A stretch of 64,000 nucleotides of DNA, taken from Aldehydirespirator sp965204415. GTDB taxonomy: Bacteria; Actinomycetota; Acidimicrobiia; Acidimicrobiales; Aldehydirespiratoraceae. The stretch's first letter is position 1; each line of letters starts with the position of its first letter. Positions 29,400 through 37,767 of the stretch are shown here, piece after piece. The DNA is taken from assembly GCA_965204415.1 (NCBI GenBank), contig CBDBEL010000004.1, forward strand, positions 1,564,072 through 1,628,071, in the 5' to 3' direction. The notes beneath the pieces were generated by a model. It had not been told where the DNA came from, ran no database searches, and saw only the letters and a program-made list of their open reading frames with translations. The translations under genes and the position numbers were made by a program.

Positions 29400-32300
29400 T
29401 CAGGTGCGGTAGAGCATTCCTTTGTAGGCGGGGGTGAAGCCGGCTGACTCGAGGCGGGCCGCCCACGGGGTCTCCCGTACCGCGACTCCGTCGACCTTGG
29501 CGATCTCCAGTTTGCGGAGCCGGCCGTCCTTGACTAGGCCGATGATCGCCTCGATCCAGGCGTCGCCGGATTCTGCGGCCGCGAAGGTGGTGAGGGAGCG
29601 TCCGCCGCGTTCGACCGCCACTGCGGGCGCGCCGTCGATGAGCACCATGTGGGCGCCGGCGGTGCGGGCCGGGCGGCCGAGCGACTCGGGCCAGGCCAGC
29701 GCCGCCCCGTAGGGCTGGGCCGGGTCGGTGGCCGCCAGCACCACCGGCGCAGCGTCCGGCTCGGGCGTGCGGGCCCGCCGCAGGCGATCGACCGCGCCGG
29801 GCAGGGCGAACTGGGCCGCGCCCAGCCCGGCCACGAAGTAGCCCCGGCGGGCCTCGCCCCGCTCCTCCAGCGCCTTGAGCACCGGGTAGACCCCCGCGAA
29901 CCCGCCGTCGATGCCCTCGCCCAGAGCAGTCTCTCGGGTGACCACGCCGTAGCGCTCGAGAAGCTGATGGGCCCGGGCCAGGGCCGATTCGGTGGGAGCG
30001 GGCTGGGGACTGAGCAGGGGCTCCACCAGCGACCAGCGGCCCGCGGCCGACGGCGGCCCGGTCGCACTGAGCCCTCCCAGCCGCAGGCGGCCCCGGCGGG
30101 AGCGACCAGCCCGGGACGGCGAGTGGCGGCTGCGGCCGCGAGCCGGGCCGCCGATGCGGGCCCGCAGGGGCGCAAGGGAGTCGTTGGTGACCTCGCCGGC
30201 CCACACCAGGTCCCACAGCGCGGCCAGCACCGTCTCGGTGTCATACGGCAGCGACGCGGCCTGGGCCGCGGCCACCAGATCGCCCCAGAAGGACGCTCCC
30301 CGGTCGCGCAAGCGGGCTCGCAGCGCGTCGTGCAGGGTGCCCTCGCATCCCTCGGCGGCCGGCACCAGCAGCCCGGCCTGATCGCGGAACACCAGGCGGA
30401 CCCGGCCGTCGGTGGCGCCCAGCGCTCCCGCGCCGACCCACGCGATCTCACCGGAGGTGCACAGCTGGTCCAGGTCGGCGGGCTTGTAGCCGATCATCCG
30501 GCAGGCCAGCACGTCAGCCTCCAGCACCGATGCCGCAACCGGTGCCCCCTGCAGCTGCGCGACCACATCTGCCAGGGCGTCCACCCCCCGGCGCCGGCCC
30601 CCGACGCCCTGCCAGTCGGGCAGGAACCTGGCCAGCGCCTCGGGAGGCACCGGCTCCACCTCCTGGCGCAGTGCGGCCAGGCAGCGACGGCGGATTCGCC
30701 GCAGGACGTCGGCGTCGCAGAACTCGCGATCGGCCCCGCCGGGCCGGAACTCGCCGCGCAGCAGGCGACCCTCGGCCACCAGCGACGCCAGCCGGGCGGT
30801 GACCGGCTGCTCGCCGACCCCCAGCCACCGGGCCACGTCCCGAGCCAGGAACGGACCGTGGGTGCGGGCATAGCGCACACACAGGTCGCCGAGCGGGTCG
30901 TCGACCGGCTCGGTGGCCGACGCGGGCAGCCCCACCGGCACCGCCGCACCGGCCGCGTCGCGCAAGCGGGCTGCGTCGGCGGCGTCGGCCACCACGTCCC
31001 GCCCGGCCAGGCGCACCTCGATGGCCCGGCGCTGCTCCACCAGCGTGCGCACCCACCCCGCGACCCGCTCGGCGTCGGATCCCGCCACCGGGACGGTCCG
31101 GGCCCGCAGCTCATCGAGTGTCAGCGGCCCGAGAACTCTCAGCAGGTCGTGGAGTTCGTCGGCGTCCCGGGCCTGGCCCCCGGCGACCAGCCGCTGCAAC
31201 TCCAACTCGACGTCGGTGATCACCCCGGCGTCGAGCAGCTCTCGCAGCTCCTCGGCGCCGAGCAGGTCGCGCAGCAGGTCACGGTCGAGGGCCAGCGCCG
31301 CGGCCCGCCGCTCGGCGAGCGGGGCGTCGCCCTCGTACATGTACACCGCGATCCACGAGAACAGCAGCGACTGGGCGAACGGCGACGCCTGGGGGGAGTC
31401 CACCGCCACCATCCGGATCCGGCGGCTGCGCAGGTCGGCCATGAGCTCGACCAGCGCGGGAAGGTCGAACACGTCGTTGAGGCACTCCCGGGTGGTCTCC
31501 AGCAGGATCGGGAACGAAGGGAACTTGGCCGCCACCGACAGCAGGTCTGCGGCCCGCTGGCGCTGCTGCCACAGCGGTGTGCGCTGGTCGGGGCGGCGCC
31601 GGGGCAGCAGCAGCGCCCGGGCCGCGCACTCCCGGAACCGCGACGCGAACATCGACGTCTCGGGCAGGCGCGACACCACCAAGTCCTGGATCTCCTCTGG
31701 GTCGAACAGCAGGTCGTCCAGCGGGAGCTCGTCGATGGCCTCGGGCAGCCGCATCACGATCCCGTCGTCGCCCCACATCAGGTCCACGTCCACGCCCCAC
31801 GCCTCGCGCAGGCGGGCTTGCAGCGCGACGCCCCAGGGCGCGTGGACCTGGGCGCCGAAGGGGGTGAGCACGCACACCCGCCAGTCGCCGATCTCGTCGC
31901 GGAAGCGCTCCACCACCACGGTGCGGTCGTCGGGCACCGCGCCGGTGGCAGCCGACTGGTCCTCCAGGTAGGCGACGAGGTTCTCGGCAGCCGTCTCGTC
32001 GAGGCCGCAGCGCTGCCGCAGCCGGTCCTTGGCCGCCTCGGCATCACCGGAGCGCAGCTCCCGCACGAGGCGCCCGACAGCTCGGCCGAGCTCGAGGGGG
32101 CGGCCGGGCCCGTCGCCGTGCCAGAAAGGCATCTTGCCTAGCTCGCCGGGAGCGGGTGTGACCACCACCCGCTCGAAGGTGATGTCGACGATGCGCCACG
32201 AGGTCGCGCCGAGCAGGAACGTCTCCCCCACCCGGCTCTCGTAGACCATCTCCTCGTCGAGCTCGCCCACCCTGGTCCCGTCGGGCAGGAACACGCCGAA

Positions 32301-34067
32301 CAGCCCCCGGTCGGGGATGGTGCCGGCGTTGGTGACCGCCAGGCGCTGGGCGCCGGCCCGCCCCCGCAGCATCCCGCTGGCCCGGTCCCACACCACTCGG
32401 GGCCTCAGCTCGGAGAACTCCTCGGCCGGGTAGGTGCCCGACAGCAGCTCCAGCACGCTGTGCAGCACGTCGTCGGACAGCTCGGCGAAGCCCGCGCTGC
32501 GCCTGAGCACCGCGGCCAGCCGGTCGACGGGCCAGTCGTCCATGGCGCACATGGCCACGATCTGCTGGGCGGCCACGTCGATGGGGTTGCGCAGGTAGCG
32601 GGTGTGCTCCACCTCGCCGGAGTGCATGCGCTCCACCACCGTGGCCGCCTCGAGCAGGTCGGCCCGGTGCTTGGGGAAGATCCGCCCCCGGCTGGGCTCG
32701 CCCACCCGGTGGCCGGCCCGGCCGATGCGCTGCAGCCCCGAGGCCACCGACCCCGGCGAGGCCACCTGTACGACCAGGTCCACCGCGCCCATGTCGATGC
32801 CGAGCTCGAGGGTGGAGGTAGCCACCAGCCCCCGCAGCTCGCCCCGCTTGAGCTCGTCCTCGATCAGCAGGCGGCGCTGGCGCGACAGCGACCCGTGATG
32901 GGTCTTGACCAGCTCGAACCCGTCGGCCGGCCCGGCACCCACCTGCTCATCGCCCAGCGCAACCGGCGGCGGCACCTGCAACAGGCTCTCGATCGACTCG
33001 CCCACATGCACGGGACCGGCCGCGCCACCGCGGTCGCCGGCCGTGCCGGCCCGTTCCTCAGCCTCCCGGCCATCGCTCTCGAGATGCAGTTCGTTGAGGC
33101 GGGCGGCCAGGCGCTCCGCCAATCGCCGGGCGTTGGCGAAGATCAGCGTCGACTGGTGGGACTGAACCAACTCCAGCAGGCGGGGATGGATGGCGGGCCA
33201 GATGCTGCGCCGCATCGGTCCGGCCGCGGCTCCTGCCGACGCCGGCGGCTCGACGGTCTCGCCCAGTGAGGCCATGTCGGCCACCGGGACCACCACCTCC
33301 ACGTCGAGTTCCTTGCGGGCTCCGGCGTCTACCACGGTGACCGGCCGGGGCACCGGCGATCCGTGTCCGGTGCCGGTGAAGCCGCCGAGGAAGCGGGCGA
33401 TCTCGTCGAGGGGCCGCTGGGTCGCTGACAGCGCGATGCGCTGGGGCGAGCGCTGGCACAGCTCCTCCAGCCGCTCCAGCGACACCATCAGGTGGGTGCC
33501 CCGCTTGCTGGCGGCCACCGCGTGGATCTCGTCGATGATCACGTGCTGAACCCCGGTGAGGATCTGGCGGGCCTGGCTGGTGAGCATCAGGAACAGCGAC
33601 TCGGGCGTGGTGATCAGGATGTTGGGGGGATGCCGCACCAGCCGCCGGCGCTCGTCGGCCGAGGTGTCCCCGGTGCGCAGCCCCACGGTGGGCTCGTGCA
33701 CGTCCACCCCGAGGCGCTCGGCGGCCAGCCGGATGCCGTGCAGCGGGGCCCTCAGGTTCTTCTCAACGTCCACCGCCAGCGCTCGCAGGGGCGACACGTA
33801 GAGCACTCGGGTGCCCTCCCCGGCCGCGGCGGTGCCCGGCGACATGAGCCGGTCGATGGCCCACAGGAACGCGGCCAGCGTCTTGCCGGTGCCGGTGGGG
33901 GCGCACACCAGCGTGTGGTCGCCGGCCGCGATAGACGGCCAGCCCTCGGACTGGGGCGCGGTCGGCGCGGCGAAGGCCGACGCGAACCACGCCCGGGTCG
34001 GCTCGGAGAAAGCAGCAAGCGGGTCGGCTGCCACGCCGCCACCGTACTGACCCCCTGCGACACCCAT
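29400..34067 (-). CDS. lhr: Lhr-type large DEAD/DEAH-box helicase
   Basis: 1555 residues, the normal size for Lhr. Walker A is APTGTGKT at 56-63, followed by VIIDEIHAV (motif II) near 160, LSATQRP (motif III), TSTLELGIDMG and RIGRAGHRVG (motif VI). A winged-helix/Lhr-core segment follows (DVAAQQIVAMCAM, RGLFGVFLPDGTRVGELDEE), then the long C-terminal region unique to Lhr proteins. An insertion rich in Ala/Gly (about 345-395) lies between motifs III and IV. Mycobacterial Lhr is a 3'-5' single-strand translocase induced by DNA damage. The start may be 34067 (ATG) or 34034 (GTG); an upstream ATG at 34088 would overlap the divergent gene's own start and is less likely. Confidence 0.93.
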   Translation of the reverse strand: MGVAGGQYGGGVAADPLAAFSEPTRAWFASAFAAPTAPQSEGWPSIAAGDHTLVCAPTGTGKTLAAFLWAIDRLMSPGTAAAGEGTRVLYVSPLRALAVDVEKNLRAPLHGIRLAAERLGVDVHEPTVGLRTGDTSADERRRLVRHPPNILITTPESLFLMLTSQARQILTGVQHVIIDEIHAVAASKRGTHLMVSLERLEELCQRSPQRIALSATQRPLDEIARFLGGFTGTGHGSPVPRPVTVVDAGARKELDVEVVVPVADMASLGETVEPPASAGAAAGPMRRSIWPAIHPRLLELVQSHQSTLIFANARRLAERLAARLNELHLESDGREAEERAGTAGDRGGAAGPVHVGESIESLLQVPPPVALGDEQVGAGPADGFELVKTHHGSLSRQRRLLIEDELKRGELRGLVATSTLELGIDMGAVDLVVQVASPGSVASGLQRIGRAGHRVGEPSRGRIFPKHRADLLEAATVVERMHSGEVEHTRYLRNPIDVAAQQIVAMCAMDDWPVDRLAAVLRRSAGFAELSDDVLHSVLELLSGTYPAEEFSELRPRVVWDRASGMLRGRAGAQRLAVTNAGTIPDRGLFGVFLPDGTRVGELDEEMVYESRVGETFLLGATSWRIVDITFERVVVTPAPGELGKMPFWHGDGPGRPLELGRAVGRLVRELRSGDAEAAKDRLRQRCGLDETAAENLVAYLEDQSAATGAVPDDRTVVVERFRDEIGDWRVCVLTPFGAQVHAPWGVALQARLREAWGVDVDLMWGDDGIVMRLPEAIDELPLDDLLFDPEEIQDLVVSRLPETSMFASRFRECAARALLLPRRRPDQRTPLWQQRQRAADLLSVAAKFPSFPILLETTRECLNDVFDLPALVELMADLRSRRIRMVAVDSPQASPFAQSLLFSWIAVYMYEGDAPLAERRAAALALDRDLLRDLLGAEELRELLDAGVITDVELELQRLVAGGQARDADELHDLLRVLGPLTLDELRARTVPVAGSDAERVAGWVRTLVEQRRAIEVRLAGRDVVADAADAARLRDAAGAAVPVGLPASATEPVDDPLGDLCVRYARTHGPFLARDVARWLGVGEQPVTARLASLVAEGRLLRGEFRPGGADREFCDADVLRRIRRRCLAALRQEVEPVPPEALARFLPDWQGVGGRRRGVDALADVVAQLQGAPVAASVLEADVLACRMIGYKPADLDQLCTSGEIAWVGAGALGATDGRVRLVFRDQAGLLVPAAEGCEGTLHDALRARLRDRGASFWGDLVAAAQAASLPYDTETVLAALWDLVWAGEVTNDSLAPLRARIGGPARGRSRHSPSRAGRSRRGRLRLGGLSATGPPSAAGRWSLVEPLLSPQPAPTESALARAHQLLERYGVVTRETALGEGIDGGFAGVYPVLKALEERGEARRGYFVAGLGAAQFALPGAVDRLRRARTPEPDAAPVVLAATDPAQPYGAALAWPESLGRPARTAGAHMVLIDGAPAVAVERGGRSLTTFAAAESGDAWIEAIIGLVKDGRLRKLEIAKVDGVAVRETPWAARLESAGFTPAYKGMLYRT

Positions 34068-34073
34068 CGGGCC

Positions 34074-34079
34074 TACAGT
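34074..34079 (+). promoter_or_regulatory. Likely -10 of a leaderless message
   Basis: TACAGT ends 7 bases before the ATG at 34087. There is no ribosome site between, and the divergent lhr start is only 20 bases away, leaving no room for a leader. This fits a leaderless transcript. Confidence 0.5.
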
Positions 34080-34086
34080 AAGTCCC

Positions 34087-35034
34087 ATGACTCATCCATT
34101 CCGCTTCGGTGTCGAGCTGAAGGGCCCGTTGCCTGGCCTGACCTGGGCCCAGACGGCGCAGCGCGTGGAGGAACTCGGTTTCTCCAACCTGGTGATGCCC
34201 GACCACTTCGACGAGCAGTACGCCGTGGGCCCGGGCCTGGCCGCTGCGGCCGCGGCCACCACCAACCTGCGATTCAGCGCCTTCGTGTACGGCAACGACT
34301 ACCGCCATCCGGTGATGGCGGCCAAGGAGGTGGCCACCCTCGACATCCTGTCCGGCGGCCGCATGGACCTCGGGCTCGGAGCGGGCTGGAAGCGGGTCGA
34401 CTACGACGAGGCCGGTTTGGACTACGACCCGCCGGGGGTGCGCGTCGACCGCATGGTCGAGTCGCTGCACATCATCCGCGCCCTTTTCGAGGAAGGGCCG
34501 GTCACATTCGAGGGCGAGCACTACACGATCCGCGGCCTCGAAGGCCTGCCCAAGCCGGTGCAGTCGCCGATGCCGGTGGCCATCGGCGGAGGCGGGCGCC
34601 GGATGCTCACCCTGGCCGGTCGTCACGCCGACATCGTGGGCGTGAACGCCAACCTGCGCTCCGGCGAGATAGGCCTCGACGCCATGAACGACGTCCTCGG
34701 CGCCGATCGCTTCGACACCAAGCTCGAATGGGTGCGAGAAGCAGCCGGCGACCGCTTCGACCAGCTAGTGCTCAACGTGCTGATCGCTGCGTGGCAGATC
34801 ACCGACGGCGGTCGAGCCACGACGGAGGCGATGGAGGCCACCGCAAGCATGTTCGGCCAGCCGCCCGAGGTGTTGGCCGACGTTCCATTGCTGTTGATCG
34901 GGTCACCGGCCGAGATCGCCGACACCCTCCGCCAGCGGCGGGAGCGTTGGGGCTTCAGTTACATGATTCTGGGTGCCGCCAACACCGACGTCGAGGCCTT
35001 CGCCCCCGTGATCGCAGAACTCGACGGCGAGTGA
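34087..35034 (+). CDS. Luciferase-like F420-dependent oxidoreductase
   Basis: 315 residues. The single TIM-barrel domain has the LLM pattern: RVEELGFSNLVMPDHF near 29-44, DILSGGRMDLGLGAGW near 91-106, KPVQSPMPVAIGGGGRRM near 157-174 and a final GFSYMILG. GLGAGW and the GGGG loop fit the actinobacterial F420-binding subgroup more than FMN monooxygenases. The reaction is unknown. It lies 35 bases before the DtxR gene on the same strand. Confidence 0.88.
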   Translation: MTHPFRFGVELKGPLPGLTWAQTAQRVEELGFSNLVMPDHFDEQYAVGPGLAAAAAATTNLRFSAFVYGNDYRHPVMAAKEVATLDILSGGRMDLGLGAGWKRVDYDEAGLDYDPPGVRVDRMVESLHIIRALFEEGPVTFEGEHYTIRGLEGLPKPVQSPMPVAIGGGGRRMLTLAGRHADIVGVNANLRSGEIGLDAMNDVLGADRFDTKLEWVREAAGDRFDQLVLNVLIAAWQITDGGRATTEAMEATASMFGQPPEVLADVPLLLIGSPAEIADTLRQRRERWGFSYMILGAANTDVEAFAPVIAELDGE

Positions 35035-35056
35035 GCGCGAGCGCACCGGCCGCGCC

Positions 35057-35062
35057 TATGGT
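35057..35062 (+). promoter_or_regulatory. Likely -10 of the DtxR gene
   Basis: TATGGT ends 6 bases before the ATG at 35069, again with no ribosome-binding sequence. This suggests a leaderless start with its own promoter inside the 34-base gap. Confidence 0.45.
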
Positions 35063-35068
35063 GGAGCC

Positions 35069-35770
35069 ATGACGTCGACCGCGGCCGAGGCGGCGCCCTA
35101 CGAGTCGCCCGAATGGCATCCCGCCTTCGAGGAGTACTGCGAGACCATCTTCGAGTTGGCCGAGGACGACCTGGAGGTGATCCAGGCCCGCATCGCCGAC
35201 CGGCTGGAGATCTCCCGCCCCGCGGTGTCGGAGATGATCCGGCGGATGCAGGCCGAGGGCCTGGTCGAGGAGGGCAAGGGCACGATCGAGCTCACCGCCC
35301 GGGGATACTCGCTGGCGGAGACCGTGGTGAGGCGCCACCGGCTGGCCGAGTGCTTCCTCACCGACATTCTGGGGCTCTCGTGGGCGGAGGCCCATCAGGA
35401 GGCAGGCAAGTGGGAGCACGTCATCTCCCCCTCGGTGGAGAAGGCCATGATGCGGGTGCTTGAGGAGCCGACCACCTGCCCCCACGGCAACCCGATCCCC
35501 GGCTCGGGCTACGAGCCGCCCGAGATGGTGACGCTGGACACCCTCCAGGTGGGACGGGACTTCACCGTGCAGCGCATCCCCGAGGAGCTGGAGTTCCAGC
35601 CGGGGATGCTCGAGTTCCTCGAGCAGGCGCAGGTGACACCCGGATCCACGGGTACGGTCACCGCCCGCTCCCCCGACGGCACCTTCACCCTCAGTGTCGA
35701 GGGCGGACCGGTCGGCCTGAGCGACTACGCCACCTCCCGCATCCTCGTCACCGCCGCGCCGGCCAGCTGA
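35069..35770 (+). CDS. DtxR/IdeR-family metal-dependent repressor
   Basis: 233 residues. The N-terminal winged helix (AFEEYCETIFELAEDDLEV, ISRPAVSEMIRRMQAEGLV, TARGYSLAETVVRRHRLAE at about 20-95) is followed by a dimerisation and metal-binding domain with E, H and C residues (WEHVISPSVEKAMMRVLEEPTTCPHG, about 112-137). A C-terminal SH3-like domain ends the protein (LSDYATSRILV). Iron- or manganese-loaded family members repress uptake genes. Which genes it controls cannot be read here, although the importer that follows has its own, different operator. Confidence 0.92.
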   Translation: MTSTAAEAAPYESPEWHPAFEEYCETIFELAEDDLEVIQARIADRLEISRPAVSEMIRRMQAEGLVEEGKGTIELTARGYSLAETVVRRHRLAECFLTDILGLSWAEAHQEAGKWEHVISPSVEKAMMRVLEEPTTCPHGNPIPGSGYEPPEMVTLDTLQVGRDFTVQRIPEELEFQPGMLEFLEQAQVTPGSTGTVTARSPDGTFTLSVEGGPVGLSDYATSRILVTAAPAS

Positions 35771-35820
35771 GCCCCTCGACACTCGCGCTCACTCTCGGGC
35801 GCGGACTTCGGCCGTGTGCT

Positions 35821-35839
35821 ACTTTGATGTGATCAAAGT
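35821..35839. promoter_or_regulatory. 19-bp palindromic operator, site A
   Basis: ACTTTGAT-GTG-ATCAAAGT is a perfect 8-bp inverted repeat with a 3-bp spacer, 54 bases before the start of the importer operon. The same motif with two changes lies at 45930-45948. The regulator is not identified; the nearest candidate is the XRE-cupin gene at 43117. Confidence 0.75.
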
Positions 35840-35893
35840 GAGCTCAGCCTTCAGCGGCTCGCCGCCGGAGGCTGCCCGAACAGGGGGATCCCC

Positions 35894-36931
35894 ATGACCG
35901 CCAACCAATTCTCCAGACGCACGTTCCTGGGAGGCACCGCCGCCGGGGCCGGCCTGCTGCTGGGCGGCAGCACCCTCATCACGGCGTGTTCGGGCTCCGA
36001 GCCCGTGCCCGCCGCCCTGACGCCGGTGAACTTCCACCTGAGCTGGTTCGACTCGGTGCAGTTCGGCGGCTCCTACGTCGCCGACGCCAACGGCCACTAC
36101 GCCGCTAACGGGCTCGACGTGACGCTGGTGCCGGGCGGACCGGGCGTGTCGCCCGACACCTCGGTCATTGCGGGCCAGTCCATCATGGGCATATCGGCCG
36201 CCAACTTCGCGGGCCAGGCGGTGGCCGACGGCGCGCCGCTCAAGGTCGTGGGCGTGGCCATGCAGCGCAACCCCTTCGTGATCGCCTCGCTCACGAGCAA
36301 CCCGGTCAACGAGCCCAAGGACCTGGAGGGCCGGAGGCTCGGCATGGCCTTCAACAACCAGCTCGACCTCGAGCTGCTGTCGTCGCTCAACGGCGTCGAC
36401 GTCAACGCCATCGAGGTCATCCAGGCCGACTACGACCCGGCCCCGCTGGTCAACGGCGAGGTCGACTGCCTGCTGTGCTGGCTCGTCGACCTGCCGGTGG
36501 CCATGACCGTGGCCGGCATCGACAACACCACCATGCTGTTCGCCGACTTCGGCTACGCGGTCCACAGCCAGACCTACATCGTCACCGAGGAGACCCTGGC
36601 CAACAACCGCGAGACCGTGAAGTCGCTGCTGCGGGGCGAGATCCTCGGCTGGCAGGACCACAAGGCCGACCCGGACACGTCCGCGCAGGTGACCGTCGAC
36701 CGGTTCCCCGACGCGGGCATGGACTACGAGACCGAGAGGATCAAGGCCCACGAGTTCGTCAAGCTGATGTTCAGCGACGTGACCGACGCCAGCGGCTTCC
36801 TGTGGTGGACCGACCAGTCGGTGGCCGACAACATCCGCGTCCTGAAGGCGCTCGGCGTGAACGTCTCCGAGGACTTCTGGGACCGCTCCCTGCTCGCCGA
36901 GATCTACGCCGACGGTCCCGTGCTGTCGTGA
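35894..36931 (+). CDS. NMT1/SsuA-type ABC substrate-binding lipoprotein with Tat signal
   Basis: 345 residues. The N-terminus carries SRRTFLGG (twin-arginine) and a hydrophobic stretch ending in the lipobox LITACSG, Cys at about 33. So it is probably exported folded and lipid-anchored. The NMT1/THI5-like fold is shown by VNFHLSWFDSVQFGGSYVA near 45-63, the NGLDVTLVPGG segment, and KDLEGRRLGM near 139-148. Relatives bind pyrimidine precursors, riboflavin, nitrate, taurine or aromatic acids. It begins an operon with an ATPase and a double permease and then oxygenase genes, so its ligand is probably their substrate. Confidence 0.9.
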   Translation: MTANQFSRRTFLGGTAAGAGLLLGGSTLITACSGSEPVPAALTPVNFHLSWFDSVQFGGSYVADANGHYAANGLDVTLVPGGPGVSPDTSVIAGQSIMGISAANFAGQAVADGAPLKVVGVAMQRNPFVIASLTSNPVNEPKDLEGRRLGMAFNNQLDLELLSSLNGVDVNAIEVIQADYDPAPLVNGEVDCLLCWLVDLPVAMTVAGIDNTTMLFADFGYAVHSQTYIVTEETLANNRETVKSLLRGEILGWQDHKADPDTSAQVTVDRFPDAGMDYETERIKAHEFVKLMFSDVTDASGFLWWTDQSVADNIRVLKALGVNVSEDFWDRSLLAEIYADGPVLS

Positions 36932-36960
36932 CGTAGCGTTCGCCGGAGCATCGCAGCAAA

Positions 36961-37767
36961 GTGATGGACCGGCGGGGAGCGCCGGTTGATGTCGTCGGAG
37001 TCGGGCGCACTTTCGCCCTGGGCGACGGCGAGGTCGTCGCGCTGCGCGGGTTCGACATGCACGTGCCCGCGGGCGGCTTCACTGCGCTGATCGGGCCGTC
37101 GGGCTGCGGCAAGTCCACCGCGCTGCGCCTCGTGGCCGGTCTGGACACCCCCGACGAGGGGACCATCGACATGGACGGCTCGTCGCCCGACGAGATGCGG
37201 CGGGGCCAGCGCATCGGGGTGGCCTTCCAGGACCCGTCGCTGCTGCCGTGGCGGACGGTCTCGACCAACATCCGGCTCGCGCTGGAGCTCGTCGGCCGGC
37301 GCCACGACACCAAGGCGGTCGACGAGCTGGTCGAGCTCGTCGGCTTGCAGGAATTCGGGAAGGCCCGGCCCTCGCAGCTGTCGGGAGGCATGCGCCAGCG
37401 GGTGGCCATCGCCCGGTCGCTGGTCACCAACCCCGACCTGCTGCTGCTCGACGAGCCCTTCGGCGCCCTCGACGCGTTGACCCGCCAGCAGCTCAACGAC
37501 GAGCTCCAGCGGATCTGGACGGCCCGGGGCACCACCACCATCCTGGTCACCCACTCCATCCCCGAGGCGGTGTACGTGGCCGACGAGGTGCTGGTCATGT
37601 CGCCCCGGCCGGGCAAAGTGGTGGCCCGCCACACCATCGGCTTCGAGCGGCCCCGCACCCGTGACCTTCTGCTCACCGACCGCTTCCACGCCGAGGTGGA
37701 GGCGGTGTCGGCCAGCCTGCACCGCTCTGAGGGGCAGGTCGTGCAACTCGACACGGACCCCAGTTGA
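36961..37767 (+). CDS. ABC transporter ATPase, SsuB/TauB type
   Basis: 268 residues from GTG 36961; an ATG follows directly at 36964 and may be the true start. Walker A is GPSGCGKST near 43-51, the Q-loop VAFQDPSLLPWRTV, signature LSGGMRQRVAIARSL near 140-154, Walker B LLLLDEPFGALD. The SLLPWRTV stretch is typical of nitrate/sulfonate/taurine importers. It overlaps the permease start by 4 bases. Confidence 0.92.
   Translation: MMDRRGAPVDVVGVGRTFALGDGEVVALRGFDMHVPAGGFTALIGPSGCGKSTALRLVAGLDTPDEGTIDMDGSSPDEMRRGQRIGVAFQDPSLLPWRTVSTNIRLALELVGRRHDTKAVDELVELVGLQEFGKARPSQLSGGMRQRVAIARSLVTNPDLLLLDEPFGALDALTRQQLNDELQRIWTARGTTTILVTHSIPEAVYVADEVLVMSPRPGKVVARHTIGFERPRTRDLLLTDRFHAEVEAVSASLHRSEGQVVQLDTDPS

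Noticed and set aside
29649..32141. A very long open frame opposite the Lhr gene (830 codons) and similar antisense frames elsewhere
   Set aside because: High G+C coding DNA leaves the antisense frame open. These frames are rich in His, Arg, Gln and Gly, show no family motif, and the sense frames carry complete helicase motifs.
34068..34088. lhr start at the ATG 34088
   Set aside because: It would overlap the start codon and -10 box of the divergent oxidoreductase; the helicase similarity begins only after 34034.
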